NCBI GenBank assembly: GCA_934481345.1
Contig: CAKSPF010000001.1
Location: 186,001 to 250,000 of the forward strand
Length of the DNA: 64,000 bases
Origin: an uncultured Clostridia bacterium
Lineage (GTDB): Bacteria > Bacillota > Clostridia > UMGS1810
Reading direction: 5' to 3'
Made by a program: the position numbers and the translations under genes. Under the pieces are notes generated by a model that was not told where the DNA came from, did no database searches, and saw nothing but the letters and a program-made list of their open reading frames with translations. Position 1 is the first letter of the stretch; each line of letters opens with the position of its first letter. Shown here in pieces: positions 8,968 to 19,100 of this stretch.

Positions 8968-9157
8968 TTACAGCACAGAAACAGGCTTATTTGCCTTTAT
9001 TACATATGCCGTCGCAGCAAAAATCACCGCAAATGTCAAAGCAACTATAATCTGTCCCGCAAGCGTTCCGGTGAGAAATATGTACCACTTGTCATTTAGG
9101 AATCTCATCAGCAGAATATTGGCAGCAAACACAAGTGTTATACTGATATTTGTAAAT
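8968..9157 (-). pseudogene. C-terminal remnant of a membrane protein
   Basis: An open minus-strand reading frame without a start codon, bounded by a stop upstream. It encodes about 62 residues: FTNISITLVFAANILLMRFL, a short polar loop (NDKWYIFLTGTLAGQ), a strong membrane helix (IIVALTFAVIFAATAYVI) and a charged tail KANKPVSVL. The last helix plus a short 'KP-VL' tail is reminiscent of FtsX-type ABC permease C-termini, but this is only an impression. No ribosome binding site precedes it. Most likely a dead gene end left by rearrangement. Confidence 0.5.
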
Positions 9158-9173
9158 TAGCTATTTTATATGT

Positions 9174-9202
9174 TTGAAGTTGTTATAATTTTGTGATATA
9201 AT
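9174..9202 (+). promoter_or_regulatory. Orphan SigmaA-type promoter
   Basis: TTGAAG and a perfect TATAAT are 17 bases apart on the plus strand, yet no gene follows for more than 3 kb on that strand. It may be a relic of a lost gene or drive a short RNA ending near the inverted repeat at 9323-9363. Confidence 0.4.
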
Positions 9203-9322
9203 AGAATTCATTTTATAATCACAATCGCCAAAGTTATCCGATACCGGACACCAAATAAGGCTGAAGCTAAATATTACGATAAATTAAACATTAGGGTTCG
9301 AATTAACTTTTCTATTCAAAAT

Positions 9323-9363
9323 CGGTTAGTATTTTATCAATAACGGTGTTAAAATACTAACCG
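9323..9363. repeat. 13-bp perfect inverted repeat
   Basis: CGGTTAGTATTTT at 9323-9335 is exactly complementary to 9351-9363, with a 15-base loop. On the minus strand it is followed by ATTTTG, so it may be a weak terminator; it could also be a relic recombination or regulator site. The bases from 9203 to 9322 hold no convincing gene. Confidence 0.6.
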
Positions 9364-9450
9364 GTTAAAAATGTTTTAAATATTTAAGTAATGCGTATTT
9401 ACCATCCCTGTACTATCATCTTCTGATATGAGGATTTTTGCATTCTTTAC

Positions 9451-9672
9451 CTATAATAATGTCGCTCTTCCTTTTAGCAAAACAAAAGTTTCATCTGTTT
9501 CGGAATAGCATTCCAATTTTGATATAACATCAAAACGTTCAGCATAATTAAGTACGGCAATTCTTATATTATCATCATTATAATGCTTACGGTATCCTTC
9601 TTCATTATTTTCATATATTTCTACCGAATTATCCAATAATATCACCTCATGTTTTTTTCCGTCAGCCAACAC
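9451..9672 (-). pseudogene. Fragment of a cupin-like protein
   Basis: A 73-codon minus-strand frame beginning at a GTG without a ribosome binding site. It reads LADGKKHEVILLDNSVEIYE near the start and ends SETDETFVLLKGRATLL followed at once by TAG. The end resembles the first strands of a cupin barrel ('TDETFVLLKG'), where another 40-60 residues would be expected. It is therefore probably truncated at both ends. The family assignment is tentative. Confidence 0.4.
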
Positions 9673-10018
9673 TTTTGAAAAAAATTATATTTGAAGCTAA
9701 CCTCATGGTAATTAAATTTTGTCACTCTGCCGGCAGAATCTGTGATGCTGTCAATGCGGTAAATACTTGTATTTTCACAAAATTACGGCAAAGAGTGTAA
9801 TTCCTATCACCGCATGAAATTTTTAAAGCTGAATCAGTATACTCAAAAAACAGTATGTATTCCATCAGATATGTTAGTAAGGACTTTTATATTCTTTATT
9901 TCTTCCCAAGTATATCGTATTTTATTAAAAAATGGCCTGTCTTCATTTCGTGATAAGTATCTTTTGCAAATACAAAATCAATAGTAAAAACTTTTCCAAA
10001 AGCTGTTCTTTTATTTTG
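9673..10018. other. Gene-free spacer with a possible YD-repeat scrap
   Basis: About 345 bp with no intact gene. On the minus strand near 9690-9770 a short frame reads YRIDSITDSAGRVTKFNYHE, which has the rhythm of an RHS/YD repeat. It is only some 25 residues long and flanked by stops, so it is recorded as a curiosity and not a gene. Confidence 0.25.
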
Positions 10019-10087
10019 TTATACAGCTATTCTATATGCTGTTCTGTTAATCCGTTTAAGCTTCCATTGTTCCGGCATCATCAAATT
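10019..10087 (-). pseudogene. C-terminal scrap of a second spore-protein (SASP) gene
   Basis: The minus strand encodes NLMMPEQWKLKRINRTAY then RIAV and a stop. This matches the unusual tail of the intact alpha/beta SASP gene at 42728-42982 (MMMPEQQWKFERINRKAY). The DNA also matches well between 10042-10087 and the corresponding part of the intact gene, with a 3-base gap. The 5' two thirds are missing; the end of the GH78 gene lies 30 bp away. Confidence 0.65.
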
Positions 10088-10116
10088 AAAAGCATTTTAT
10101 GAATGACAAATAAAAT

Positions 10117-12444
10117 TTACTGTTTAACAGCCTTTACGAGCTCCATTTCCGGTTTAATAACCGTTCTGTACGCACGGCAGTCATCCTCGAATACCCAAGG
10201 CATTTCAAGCAAAATTTCACAATCAATGTCATTTGGGCATTGTACATCAAGAATGATTTTTTCTCCGCAACGTTTCCAAAACACGCTTACTTTTCCTAAC
10301 GGAAGATTGTGCTCAGCTTTTGCGTAATTCAACCTTTCAATAAAAATAGGTTTTATTTTGACGGTATTACTGTCTATTACGTTAATTCCGCCAGGATAAC
10401 GCATATACCACTGCACCACGTCGCCAAAGAAATGATGATTTTCAGACATGGGATATGTTCCTGTATATTCAAGGAACTTTTCCGGCAAAGTAGTTTTCCC
10501 CTTTGAAATCCACTCTCCGTAAGACGGACAATCCGTGCGTTCTATCATCTCATACGCGAGCTCTGCCTTTCCGTACTGCGCCAGCACATGAAACATCGTT
10601 CTTGCGCCTAAAATACCAACATTCATTTTTCTGCCGTCATTTTCAATTATTTCCAACAAGCGCTTGAATGCCTCCTGTTTCTCAGCATCTGTAAATATAT
10701 CATAAAAAATACCGGCTGCCTGACCGGTCTGTGTATTCCCTTTTACAGACATTCTGCCAAAATCAATGTATTCTTTTCTCACTGCCAGGGTAATTTCATT
10801 ACCTAGCTGTTTTGCCGCAGAACGTTGAATTTCAAGTCCGACAGCCTCAAACATTTCATCGGCTTTCCTGCACATATCAATCACCATAACACTGTCTGTA
10901 AATCCGAGCGGTGTCGTATATTTACCTTCACTTGCTGCGTTGGTCTGGCACCAGTCGCCAAGACCGATTTCCACAATACCCCTTTTATCTCTTTTGCGGC
11001 TTATATAATCAAGATACCTCACCATCATGGACGCATTTTCAAAAATAATATCAGTTTCGCCTCTGTACTTATACGCATAGTACGGGAGAGTAAATATGAC
11101 GCTGTCCCATAAAGGCCCGTTCCCCCAAGAATATCCCCACTTATCCGTCGGTATAATTCCGGGAAGTTTTCCTTCTTCAGTTTGCGCCGGGCGAATATTA
11201 TTAAGCCATTCGCGCCAGCTTTTTTCTGCCCCTATTGTCATAATCATATGCTCTGCCGACACATTAGCATCACCAGTCCAGCCATTCTTCTCGCGGTGCG
11301 GACAATCCGTAGGAAAATAATAAAAATTAGAACTGTCGCTTCGCCGTCCTGCCTGATAAATTCGATTTGCCAAATCGTCGGAGCATTCAAAATCGCCTCT
11401 GTTTTCCAAATCCGAACTCATAACAAGATAAGTAAGTAAACCTTCCGTTGCTTGCTCCTTAGTTATTCCCGATACATAAATATATCTGTATCCGTGATAT
11501 GTAAACATCGGTTCAAAAATCTCCTCATCTTCTCCCGAAAGTATGTATATATCGCGCTGTGCATAGCCGTCAGGATAAAAGCCTATATTTGCATAATCAA
11601 CCTTACCGTCCGTTAATCGCTCTGCACATTGAATATCAACACGCTGACCTTTTTCACCCTTTATTTTCAGTCTGAAAATTCCGGCATTATTCTCGCCAAA
11701 ATCATAAATATATCCGCTCGTTCTGTCCGGAGGCGGCTCCGGAATGGATTTTCCGTCAATCTGACGGCATATATCCCTGCCCTGGGAATACTTCGCAAGC
11801 TCACCTTTTTTTATACTTACAGGCTTTATTTCTCTTTTAACCGCAATAGGTTCCGCTTCGCATATTTTTGCTTTTCCGCGAGGGCTGTCTGCCGGTATCG
11901 GTTTGTGCCATGTATCATCCACGGTAAATCCGATATCGTTCCAGCCTTTTTCTTCGAGTCTGCTGTCATAGAATACTCCCGAACGCAAATCATTAAATAC
12001 GACCGGACCTTTTTTACATACAAAATCCTCGGCATTATAAACTATAACCTGCTCTTTGCATTCTATTTTTACAGCAACTGCAAGCTTCGGAGACGAATTA
12101 AACACATTATTATCAAAATTCCATATACAGGTTTTGCTGTTTCCGAATCCATCACCGAGCATTATTCCTATAACATTTTCGCCGGATTTAAGATATGAGG
12201 TAATATCATATATATCGTGATACACAATATGGTCCGGATTTGAAATGTAAGGCGCAAGATAACCTTTTGTTATTTTTGTTCCGTTTATAAATAAATCATA
12301 AAAACCGATACCGCATATGCTTATCTCCGCTTTCATAACCTCTTTGGATATTTCAAAGCTTTTTCTGAAAAGCGGCGCAGCAATATGCTTGAAATATGTT
12401 GAACGTTCAGGACATTCATATACAAATTTATCAGATAATTCCAT
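10117..12444 (-). CDS. Alpha-L-rhamnosidase (GH78), cytoplasmic
   Basis: A 775-residue enzyme expected to release terminal alpha-L-rhamnose from oligosaccharides. The N-terminal part is the beta-sandwich region (GFYDLFINGTKITKGYLAPY). The catalytic (alpha/alpha)6 domain carries the family hallmark FPTDCPHREKNGWTGDA (about residues 380-396), then GNGPLWDSVIFTLPYYAY and GLGDWCQTN (about residue 495). A C-terminal beta domain follows (HHFFGDVVQWYMRYPGGI). There is no signal peptide, so it should act on imported oligosaccharides. GAGGGA precedes ATG at 12444. It is the last gene of the glycan operon, 95 bp after the deacetylase. Confidence 0.92.
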   Translation of the reverse strand: MELSDKFVYECPERSTYFKHIAAPLFRKSFEISKEVMKAEISICGIGFYDLFINGTKITKGYLAPYISNPDHIVYHDIYDITSYLKSGENVIGIMLGDGFGNSKTCIWNFDNNVFNSSPKLAVAVKIECKEQVIVYNAEDFVCKKGPVVFNDLRSGVFYDSRLEEKGWNDIGFTVDDTWHKPIPADSPRGKAKICEAEPIAVKREIKPVSIKKGELAKYSQGRDICRQIDGKSIPEPPPDRTSGYIYDFGENNAGIFRLKIKGEKGQRVDIQCAERLTDGKVDYANIGFYPDGYAQRDIYILSGEDEEIFEPMFTYHGYRYIYVSGITKEQATEGLLTYLVMSSDLENRGDFECSDDLANRIYQAGRRSDSSNFYYFPTDCPHREKNGWTGDANVSAEHMIMTIGAEKSWREWLNNIRPAQTEEGKLPGIIPTDKWGYSWGNGPLWDSVIFTLPYYAYKYRGETDIIFENASMMVRYLDYISRKRDKRGIVEIGLGDWCQTNAASEGKYTTPLGFTDSVMVIDMCRKADEMFEAVGLEIQRSAAKQLGNEITLAVRKEYIDFGRMSVKGNTQTGQAAGIFYDIFTDAEKQEAFKRLLEIIENDGRKMNVGILGARTMFHVLAQYGKAELAYEMIERTDCPSYGEWISKGKTTLPEKFLEYTGTYPMSENHHFFGDVVQWYMRYPGGINVIDSNTVKIKPIFIERLNYAKAEHNLPLGKVSVFWKRCGEKIILDVQCPNDIDCEILLEMPWVFEDDCRAYRTVIKPEMELVKAVKQ

Positions 12445-12538
12445 TATTATTCCCTCTTTTTTGTTTTTATAAACAGACGCAGCATCCTTGCAGTTTTTGA
12501 ATTAAAAATACATACACGCTGAACCGTTCTGCATTCTG

Positions 12539-13402
12539 TTATACCGGAATGTCTATGTTTTCTCCGGGATTAACTTTATACTTTTTGCCCATACGTTCAA
12601 AATACACCGGTTGATATGAAGGATTAAACAACATAGTTCTTTCTGAATTAAACACAAGGCTGTTAAAGCATTGACAGTACTCAAATATCTCTATATTTGC
12701 AGCATACCAGACATCATCTTTACCGCATACATACTTTGCCATATTTTCTATAACATCCCATTTTCTGCTATCTTCAAGTTCATATGCGTGCCCCCATACA
12801 AAAAAAAGATACGGCTCTTTTCCTTCAAAGCTTTCTTCGGAACTTACGACAAATTTCTCGCAATAATTCATTAATTTTGAATCAAAATGATGGCATGTCG
12901 GATTATATCTTAAAAAGTCAACGGGAATCTCAAAACCGCCTGTGGATTTTGCAGTGCGGGCATACACAACGCCGAGATTTTTTAATATTTCTACGGCAGT
13001 ATCATTATAATCGCCGTATGGATACGCAAATCCTCTTATTATATGATGAGTTATCTTTTCCAGATTTATTTTGTCTTGCAATAACTCATATGTAACTCCC
13101 GCAGAATTCAATTTGCTTAAAAAAGGATGTGTAAGTGTATGCATGGCAACCTCGTGTCCGCCTTTTGTGTAAAGCCTTGACACTGCATTTTCATCCAGTC
13201 GCGCATGACCGTATTTTCTCGGTACATTTGCCCCTATATTTCCGCTGTTAATGTTGAATGTTCCCTTGAGTCCGTATTTATTAAATATATCAATAAGATG
13301 TTCGTCTGCATATACCCCGTCATCGTAACTGAAAGTCAATGCCTTTGTTTTCCAACCCGGAAATCTAATATTGATTTCAGTCTTTTTAAAACTTTTATTC
13401 AC
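12539..13402 (-). CDS. NodB-like polysaccharide deacetylase, cytoplasmic
   Basis: A 287-residue carbohydrate esterase of the NodB/CE4 fold. Motif 1 is TFSYDDG (catalytic and metal Asp pair, about residues 23-29) and motif 2 is HTLTHPFLSKL with the His metal ligands (about residues 93-103); FAYPYGDYND matches motif 3. No signal peptide or membrane segment is present, which is unusual for a peptidoglycan enzyme. With cytoplasmic GH2 and GH78 neighbours it more likely removes acetyl groups from imported sugars (inference). Start is GTG at 13402 behind AGGAGG; an ATG closer to the site is out of frame. Confidence 0.85.
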   Translation of the reverse strand: MNKSFKKTEINIRFPGWKTKALTFSYDDGVYADEHLIDIFNKYGLKGTFNINSGNIGANVPRKYGHARLDENAVSRLYTKGGHEVAMHTLTHPFLSKLNSAGVTYELLQDKINLEKITHHIIRGFAYPYGDYNDTAVEILKNLGVVYARTAKSTGGFEIPVDFLRYNPTCHHFDSKLMNYCEKFVVSSEESFEGKEPYLFFVWGHAYELEDSRKWDVIENMAKYVCGKDDVWYAANIEIFEYCQCFNSLVFNSERTMLFNPSYQPVYFERMGKKYKVNPGENIDIPV

Positions 13403-13466
13403 GATACATTATCCTCCTCAACTTCATACATAAATGACTGCGTTTGCGGTCATGCTTTCTTTATCA

Positions 13467-16148
13467 TCAGTCCCGGACAAGATTGTTAAGTATTTTTTGC
13501 GCTGTCGGTTCCGTTTTGCATTTTGAACCGATCAAAAGAGATGTGCAAAGTATGCAGCCGTTCCCTATTTTTCTTTTTATAGTTGTAATGCTGTATCCCG
13601 AATCCTTATATTCATATTTTTGCGGCATCAGCTCGCCTTCGCTCAGACCGTTGCCTATCCGTGACAAAACAACATCATTTCCGTTATCATCAAGTGTATA
13701 CAAATAGCTGTCGGCAAGGTATGTATCACCGTTCCACCAAAACATATCTTCATCATTTATACCCTCAAACATTTTATCGTCGGGGCAGCATATATCCATT
13801 CTGTCGGCATGTTTTACAAGATTCATTGCCCATCTCGACCATTGCGGCTGACATACCCTCGCAGATGATATTCCGGTATTAAAGATATTGTCACTGTGGC
13901 AGCCCGGTGTCTGTTCAAGTACAATTGCCGTTCCGCCGCCCTTTATCCACTTTAAAACGTTATCTGCTGCAACTGAAGAATTATCATCCAATGCATACGG
14001 ACCGACTAAAAGCTTTTTTGCTTCAAACAGGTTGATATTGCAAAGGTTTTCAATTCTTTTTCCCTCAATATCAATCATATTTTCAGGATCGTAAATAAGC
14101 ATGTTGCCGTTCTTTTGAAAGCTTGTTGCTTCATAAGTCCGGTATTCAAGGATATTATGTGCCGTTATCGTGCCGTTTAGGCAGACATCAATGCTGATTT
14201 CGCCGTGCGGAGCGTGAAGCGGACCTATTGACACTTTCTTGCATACCGATTCGTGGTATTGCACCGAAAATGCATATCTGCATATTTCTCTGCCCTCGGC
14301 AGATATGACAGCATCAAACACCGGATTGTCTTCGATATGTATGTTTTCATTAAAAATTCTTAATACTGCATCAAGGCTGCATCCTCTGTATATGTGCCTT
14401 GAGAAGCTCTCAAGCTGTACATGAACAGGACTCATTACCATTCTATAGGTTGACCATATTGCTTTGGGTATAATTCCGTCCTTTTCAAACGGTCTGAAAA
14501 ACCATGTGTACTGACCGAACGGTATATATCCTGCAAATGAACTTTCGGGGGTTCTCAGCCGCCACATGGCTTCAGCATATTCTTTAAGCATAAATTGCTG
14601 ATAACTGCGTGATTGCCCGGCAAGGTCTGTGATTTTTCCGAGACGCATGTCGACTACCTTTTTTTGACGTATATCACCGTGTTTTATAAAAAAGCGTTCG
14701 TTTTCATCGGTATATCCCGCTATACTTTCCGTTGATATGCACGGCTGGAAAAGCATATCATTTTTTACGGTATACTCACCGAAGTGTCTTAAATCATACA
14801 AATTTTCAGTATACCATCCGCCGTACTGGTGAACATCATCTACATCTCCGACGGTTTTAGTTACAAGATTTGCAGCATCGCCGTTTGAATTTGATATTAC
14901 CGGTCGGCAGTCAAGCTTTCTCACCTCGCTTATCCAATTCTCCAGAATATCAAAAAGCGGCTTGCCGAGTCCTGCATCCCTTTCGCATGCGACTATGAGT
15001 TCGTTTCCCATAGACCACATCACGATACTTGGATGACGGCGGTATTCCCTGACAACGGCAAGTGTTTCTGAAAGTGCGTTTTCCCTGAAAATTTTGCTTC
15101 CGTATGAATAGCACCCGAATGAACCGTGAAGGGGCATTTCCAGTATAACCATAATTCCCTGTCTGTCACATTCGTCAAGCCATTCGTGCGACGGAGGCTC
15201 AGTGTGAAATCTGCTTATTTCGACTCCCTGTTTTTTTAATGCCGAAACATATTTTTCTATATATTCTTTGCCGTAGGCAATATTGCAGTGCGGAAATCCG
15301 TTTTGTCCGCGGAGAAAATACGGTCTGTTATTTATGCGGAATTCACTGTTTCTTACTGTGAAGTTCATCAGTGCGGCAGGTTGTACAATAGTTTGACAAA
15401 TCCTTTGGCTGCTGTCATAAAGTACCGCCTTAAATTCGTAAAGGTGCGGTTTCAGAGGCCATGACAAGACCGGCACTTCGGGAGCAATCCTGAAATTTTT
15501 ACAGTTAGCATCAAGTATGAATTCGTTTGTACCGTTTTCGTCCGAAAGTGTATATTTAATTTTAAAACCGTCTGTACAGCCGGATATATCTGTTTCTACA
15601 CTAAAGTCCGTTCCGCTTGAACGAATGATAAACGGTTTCATATATACCGGTTGCTTTTTTATAAGATATACATTCCGCCAAATCCCTCCTGCCTTCAGAG
15701 ATGAACCGAGGCCTATCGGCCATCTTTTATATCTGGCGCTTTTGATAAATATATCATCGCAGTTTTCCGGAAGAAGCTCAACGGAGGTTTTGTCCGTTAC
15801 TTTCACAACAAGCAGATTATCATCGGGGAACAAATTGCCGAGAGTTACTTCAAAAGGTTTGTGTGCACCGAGATTTTCACCGATTTTCATTTCATTAAGA
15901 AATACCTCGCAGTATACAGATACACCTTCAAATTTTAATGAAAACCCATTGTATTTTTTGCCGGAAATATGCTTTAAATATATGCCGGTTCCGCTCGGCG
16001 CCGTGTTTACATCGGATTCATACGTCCAGCCGACCGAATTCCAGCTGTGCGGTAATGTTACGCTTACAGACTCTTCAGATTGCGGAGCAATAAATTCCCA
16101 ACCGTCATTAAATAATTCATATGCAGAATTCAAAAATAAATCTTTCAT
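13467..16148 (-). CDS. Glycoside hydrolase family 2 enzyme, cytoplasmic
   Basis: An 893-residue GH2-type enzyme (beta-galactosidase, glucuronidase or mannosidase class). The N-terminal sugar-binding domain starts near TLPHSWN; GIWRNVYL and FRINNRPYFLRGQNG lead into the TIM barrel. The acid/base Glu is in VMWSMGNELI (about residue 381) and the likely nucleophile Glu in CISTESIAGY (about residue 473). There is a long C-terminal extension of about 250 residues. The start at 16148 follows TGGAGGT; an in-frame extension overlapping the upstream gene lacks a site. No signal peptide is present. Specificity cannot be told from sequence; the neighbours suggest plant cell-wall side chains. Confidence 0.88.
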   Translation of the reverse strand: MKDLFLNSAYELFNDGWEFIAPQSEESVSVTLPHSWNSVGWTYESDVNTAPSGTGIYLKHISGKKYNGFSLKFEGVSVYCEVFLNEMKIGENLGAHKPFEVTLGNLFPDDNLLVVKVTDKTSVELLPENCDDIFIKSARYKRWPIGLGSSLKAGGIWRNVYLIKKQPVYMKPFIIRSSGTDFSVETDISGCTDGFKIKYTLSDENGTNEFILDANCKNFRIAPEVPVLSWPLKPHLYEFKAVLYDSSQRICQTIVQPAALMNFTVRNSEFRINNRPYFLRGQNGFPHCNIAYGKEYIEKYVSALKKQGVEISRFHTEPPSHEWLDECDRQGIMVILEMPLHGSFGCYSYGSKIFRENALSETLAVVREYRRHPSIVMWSMGNELIVACERDAGLGKPLFDILENWISEVRKLDCRPVISNSNGDAANLVTKTVGDVDDVHQYGGWYTENLYDLRHFGEYTVKNDMLFQPCISTESIAGYTDENERFFIKHGDIRQKKVVDMRLGKITDLAGQSRSYQQFMLKEYAEAMWRLRTPESSFAGYIPFGQYTWFFRPFEKDGIIPKAIWSTYRMVMSPVHVQLESFSRHIYRGCSLDAVLRIFNENIHIEDNPVFDAVISAEGREICRYAFSVQYHESVCKKVSIGPLHAPHGEISIDVCLNGTITAHNILEYRTYEATSFQKNGNMLIYDPENMIDIEGKRIENLCNINLFEAKKLLVGPYALDDNSSVAADNVLKWIKGGGTAIVLEQTPGCHSDNIFNTGISSARVCQPQWSRWAMNLVKHADRMDICCPDDKMFEGINDEDMFWWNGDTYLADSYLYTLDDNGNDVVLSRIGNGLSEGELMPQKYEYKDSGYSITTIKRKIGNGCILCTSLLIGSKCKTEPTAQKILNNLVRD

Positions 16149-16164
16149 AAAACTACCTCCACTC

Positions 16165-19100
16165 TTACTCACATACCAACGTGCTTTCAGATATAACATA
16201 ACTGAATTTGTTGTTATCGGACAAGCCGATTTGCATATCAGTTTCTGCATCGGCAATTTTTCTGCCGTATACATCATAAACCGATGAAATATTTCCTTTT
16301 ATATTTATATTTTTCAAATCACTTCCGCCGGTACCTATAACGGTAAGATATTTTCCGTCTGTGCGCTTTAACGTATATATTACCGTATCTTCATGCATTT
16401 CCTTAGAAACAAATTCATTACACTTTGACAAAAAGCGGTTTAAAACGGCTGTTGCATGAAAACACTTCTGCGGTGATTTATTCGCATATGTCAAATATAC
16501 ATTTGCGTTACTCCTAAGTCCCATATCTATATACTTATCATATCCTTCATATGCAAAATCAAGCACATTTGTGATTTCCGCATATATCTTATTACCCTCT
16601 CCGCTTTCGCGGTACGGCATGTACTCACTCATTATGTATTTTGCATTCGGATTTTCAGATTTAAGATTATCTATGCAACTTTCAAATGCCGCTATGCCGC
16701 TGTATCCGTGTACATTAAAAATGTCATAATATCCTTTAGCATATTTCTTTTTGGTAAGTTCATACGGCATTTCACTGTCTGTCATGCCATTAATAGGTAC
16801 TGCAAATCCGCTGGTAAGCACCACGCAGTCAGGATCTGCTCTCTTGGCAGCGGAATAGGCAGCCTTTAAAAGCTCATAGTATTCCTCCGATGTTCCCGAA
16901 TAGGAAGCCGGCTTATACGGAGGATGAAAATTCGCCTCATTTACTACTTCCCAATATTTAACTCTGCCCTTATAACGTGAAACAACACTATAAACATAGT
17001 TTGCCCATTCTTCAATATTCTTTGGTTTCCAGCGTTCGGGTGACATAAGTGTAATATTACCGTTTCCGTCACTGTAATACAGTTCTTTTTCTTCTTCGGT
17101 TGGTTCTTTTGCCGCCCATGCCGGGAATTTTCCGAGAACTGCAACAATTTCGATGTTGTTCTTCATACATCTGTCCACATATTCATCTGCACCTTGCCAC
17201 ACAAAGCTTGACTTTATCGGCTCGACCGAAGTCCACGAAAATACTCTCTGAGTTCTCGTAATGCTTGCATTAAGCTTTTTAAGAACTTCATCATCCGTTT
17301 TCTCATCAAGCTCCATACCGTAATAATCCGCATATTTGCCGTCCTCAGTATTTGAATCTATAGTCGGCAACACCGAAATTGCACTTTCAAATGTACCGGT
17401 TAATTTCCCGTTGCATTTTATTGAAGCCGTAATACTGTATATACCGCATTCATAAATTTCGGGAAGCTGTATTTCATATATATACCGTTCTCCGTCATTT
17501 TTTATCAATACTGATTTTTCGGTTACGGCGCATACATTGCCGTCTGCGTCCGTTATCAAAAATTCAACACTGTACATAACGGAGCTATTCCCGCAGTTTA
17601 CTGCCATAACGGGATAAACTATTTTGTCATTCTCGCTGAAAATTTGTTTTTCGGCACGGTAAGCGGGTATAAGGCAGCTATACTCTGTTTCCTTTTGCCA
17701 AATGCTTGTAAAATACTCTATTTTTTCAAAACCGTCATCTGCAAGCATGGTTGTATTTAAATCAGCTTTAAATTTATCAGACGGATTTTTGTATAACTGT
17801 CCCGGGAGCATTCTTTTTGAATAAATCTGCATACGGGATACATTGAATGGCTTTCCTGTTGTTACTGTCATTTCATATGGAATATATTCCTCGTCTATAG
17901 CGATGGCGTTTTGACTTTCTGCGACAAGCACTCCGCCAATATACATTTTGGTTGTTTCTCCGTCTTTCCATGTAACGGCAACATTAATATCCCGCTTAGA
18001 CTCGTACTGAATATTTCTGCATATCGCATATGAAGTTGCTGATGTGCCCTCGCGGGTGATAAAAATCAAATCTTTATCCGGATACGGCGGTACATAAAGC
18101 GAAAATACATTTACAGAACCATTCGCAGCAGGCTTTTTTGCAGTTATGGCAGAAAAAACAAAATTCCATGAAACATTTGCCAGTTCTTCAATCGGTCGGT
18201 CGATATTCATTGTGAGCTGAACCGTTCCTTCATGCGGATTGACAACGCTGTGAGCAAAAACGGATTTAACAGACGCACTGTTCACGGAAAAATAGCTTTC
18301 TGCCGTTTGTTTATCAAAATTAAAATTCAATATTCCATCAGAAAAAACATAAAATAATTCATAAAACATTACATCTTCCGATAAAATTTCATTTCCGTAC
18401 TCATCATAGAATACTTCGTTTCCCGAAAAACAGCTCATGATATCCCCGTCGAAACGAGTTCTGTCAATTATTCCCAAGTAACCCCCGCCTACTCTTTTGA
18501 ACGAATATCCGAAAATTCTGCCGTTATTATAAACAGTATCCAAATCATCGCACTTTTTCAAAAAACCTCTGAGCACCTCTGCCTTGCATGCATAGTCTGC
18601 ATCCTTGACAGCGGCCTTCGGAGTAAGAATCGGCACATAAAAAACTGCGTCTGCGGCATTATTTTTTATTCCCCGGCAAAAATCAAAAACATCATCGCAA
18701 AAATCACCGTGGTTTATATTTTCCGAATTTTCAAAAAGAGCTGCCGTATCACCGTCCGGCACCTGTCTGTCGTTTGGCGGTACTGCCCGGACACGGTAGT
18801 CCGCACGGTATAATTCGTTTCCGATTTCAATTTTTAAATTAAGGTTGTATACTCCGTTTGGCACATTGAACGCCGAATTTATATTTTTAATTTTGTATTC
18901 TCCGTTTTTAATACTGATTTTTTCGGTATTTGTAAAAATCGTCGTACCATTTTGATCATACAGCTTTGCCGTAACGCCAGCTTCTTTTTCCGAGTTATCC
19001 TTATTATGTATATAAACAGGAATATACAGCTTTTTATTGTTTGAAAATGCTGCCGGAAAATCAAAAATAAAGATTTCCGCACTTTCCGATGAAAAGCTGT

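Noticed and set aside
11629..12198. 189-codon ORF on the plus strand
   Set aside because: It lies wholly antisense to the well-supported GH78 gene and has an Arg/Phe-rich shadow composition.
15517..16287. 256-codon ORF on the plus strand
   Set aside because: Antisense to the GH2 gene and the end of the GH39-like gene, no ribosome binding site, no recognisable domain.
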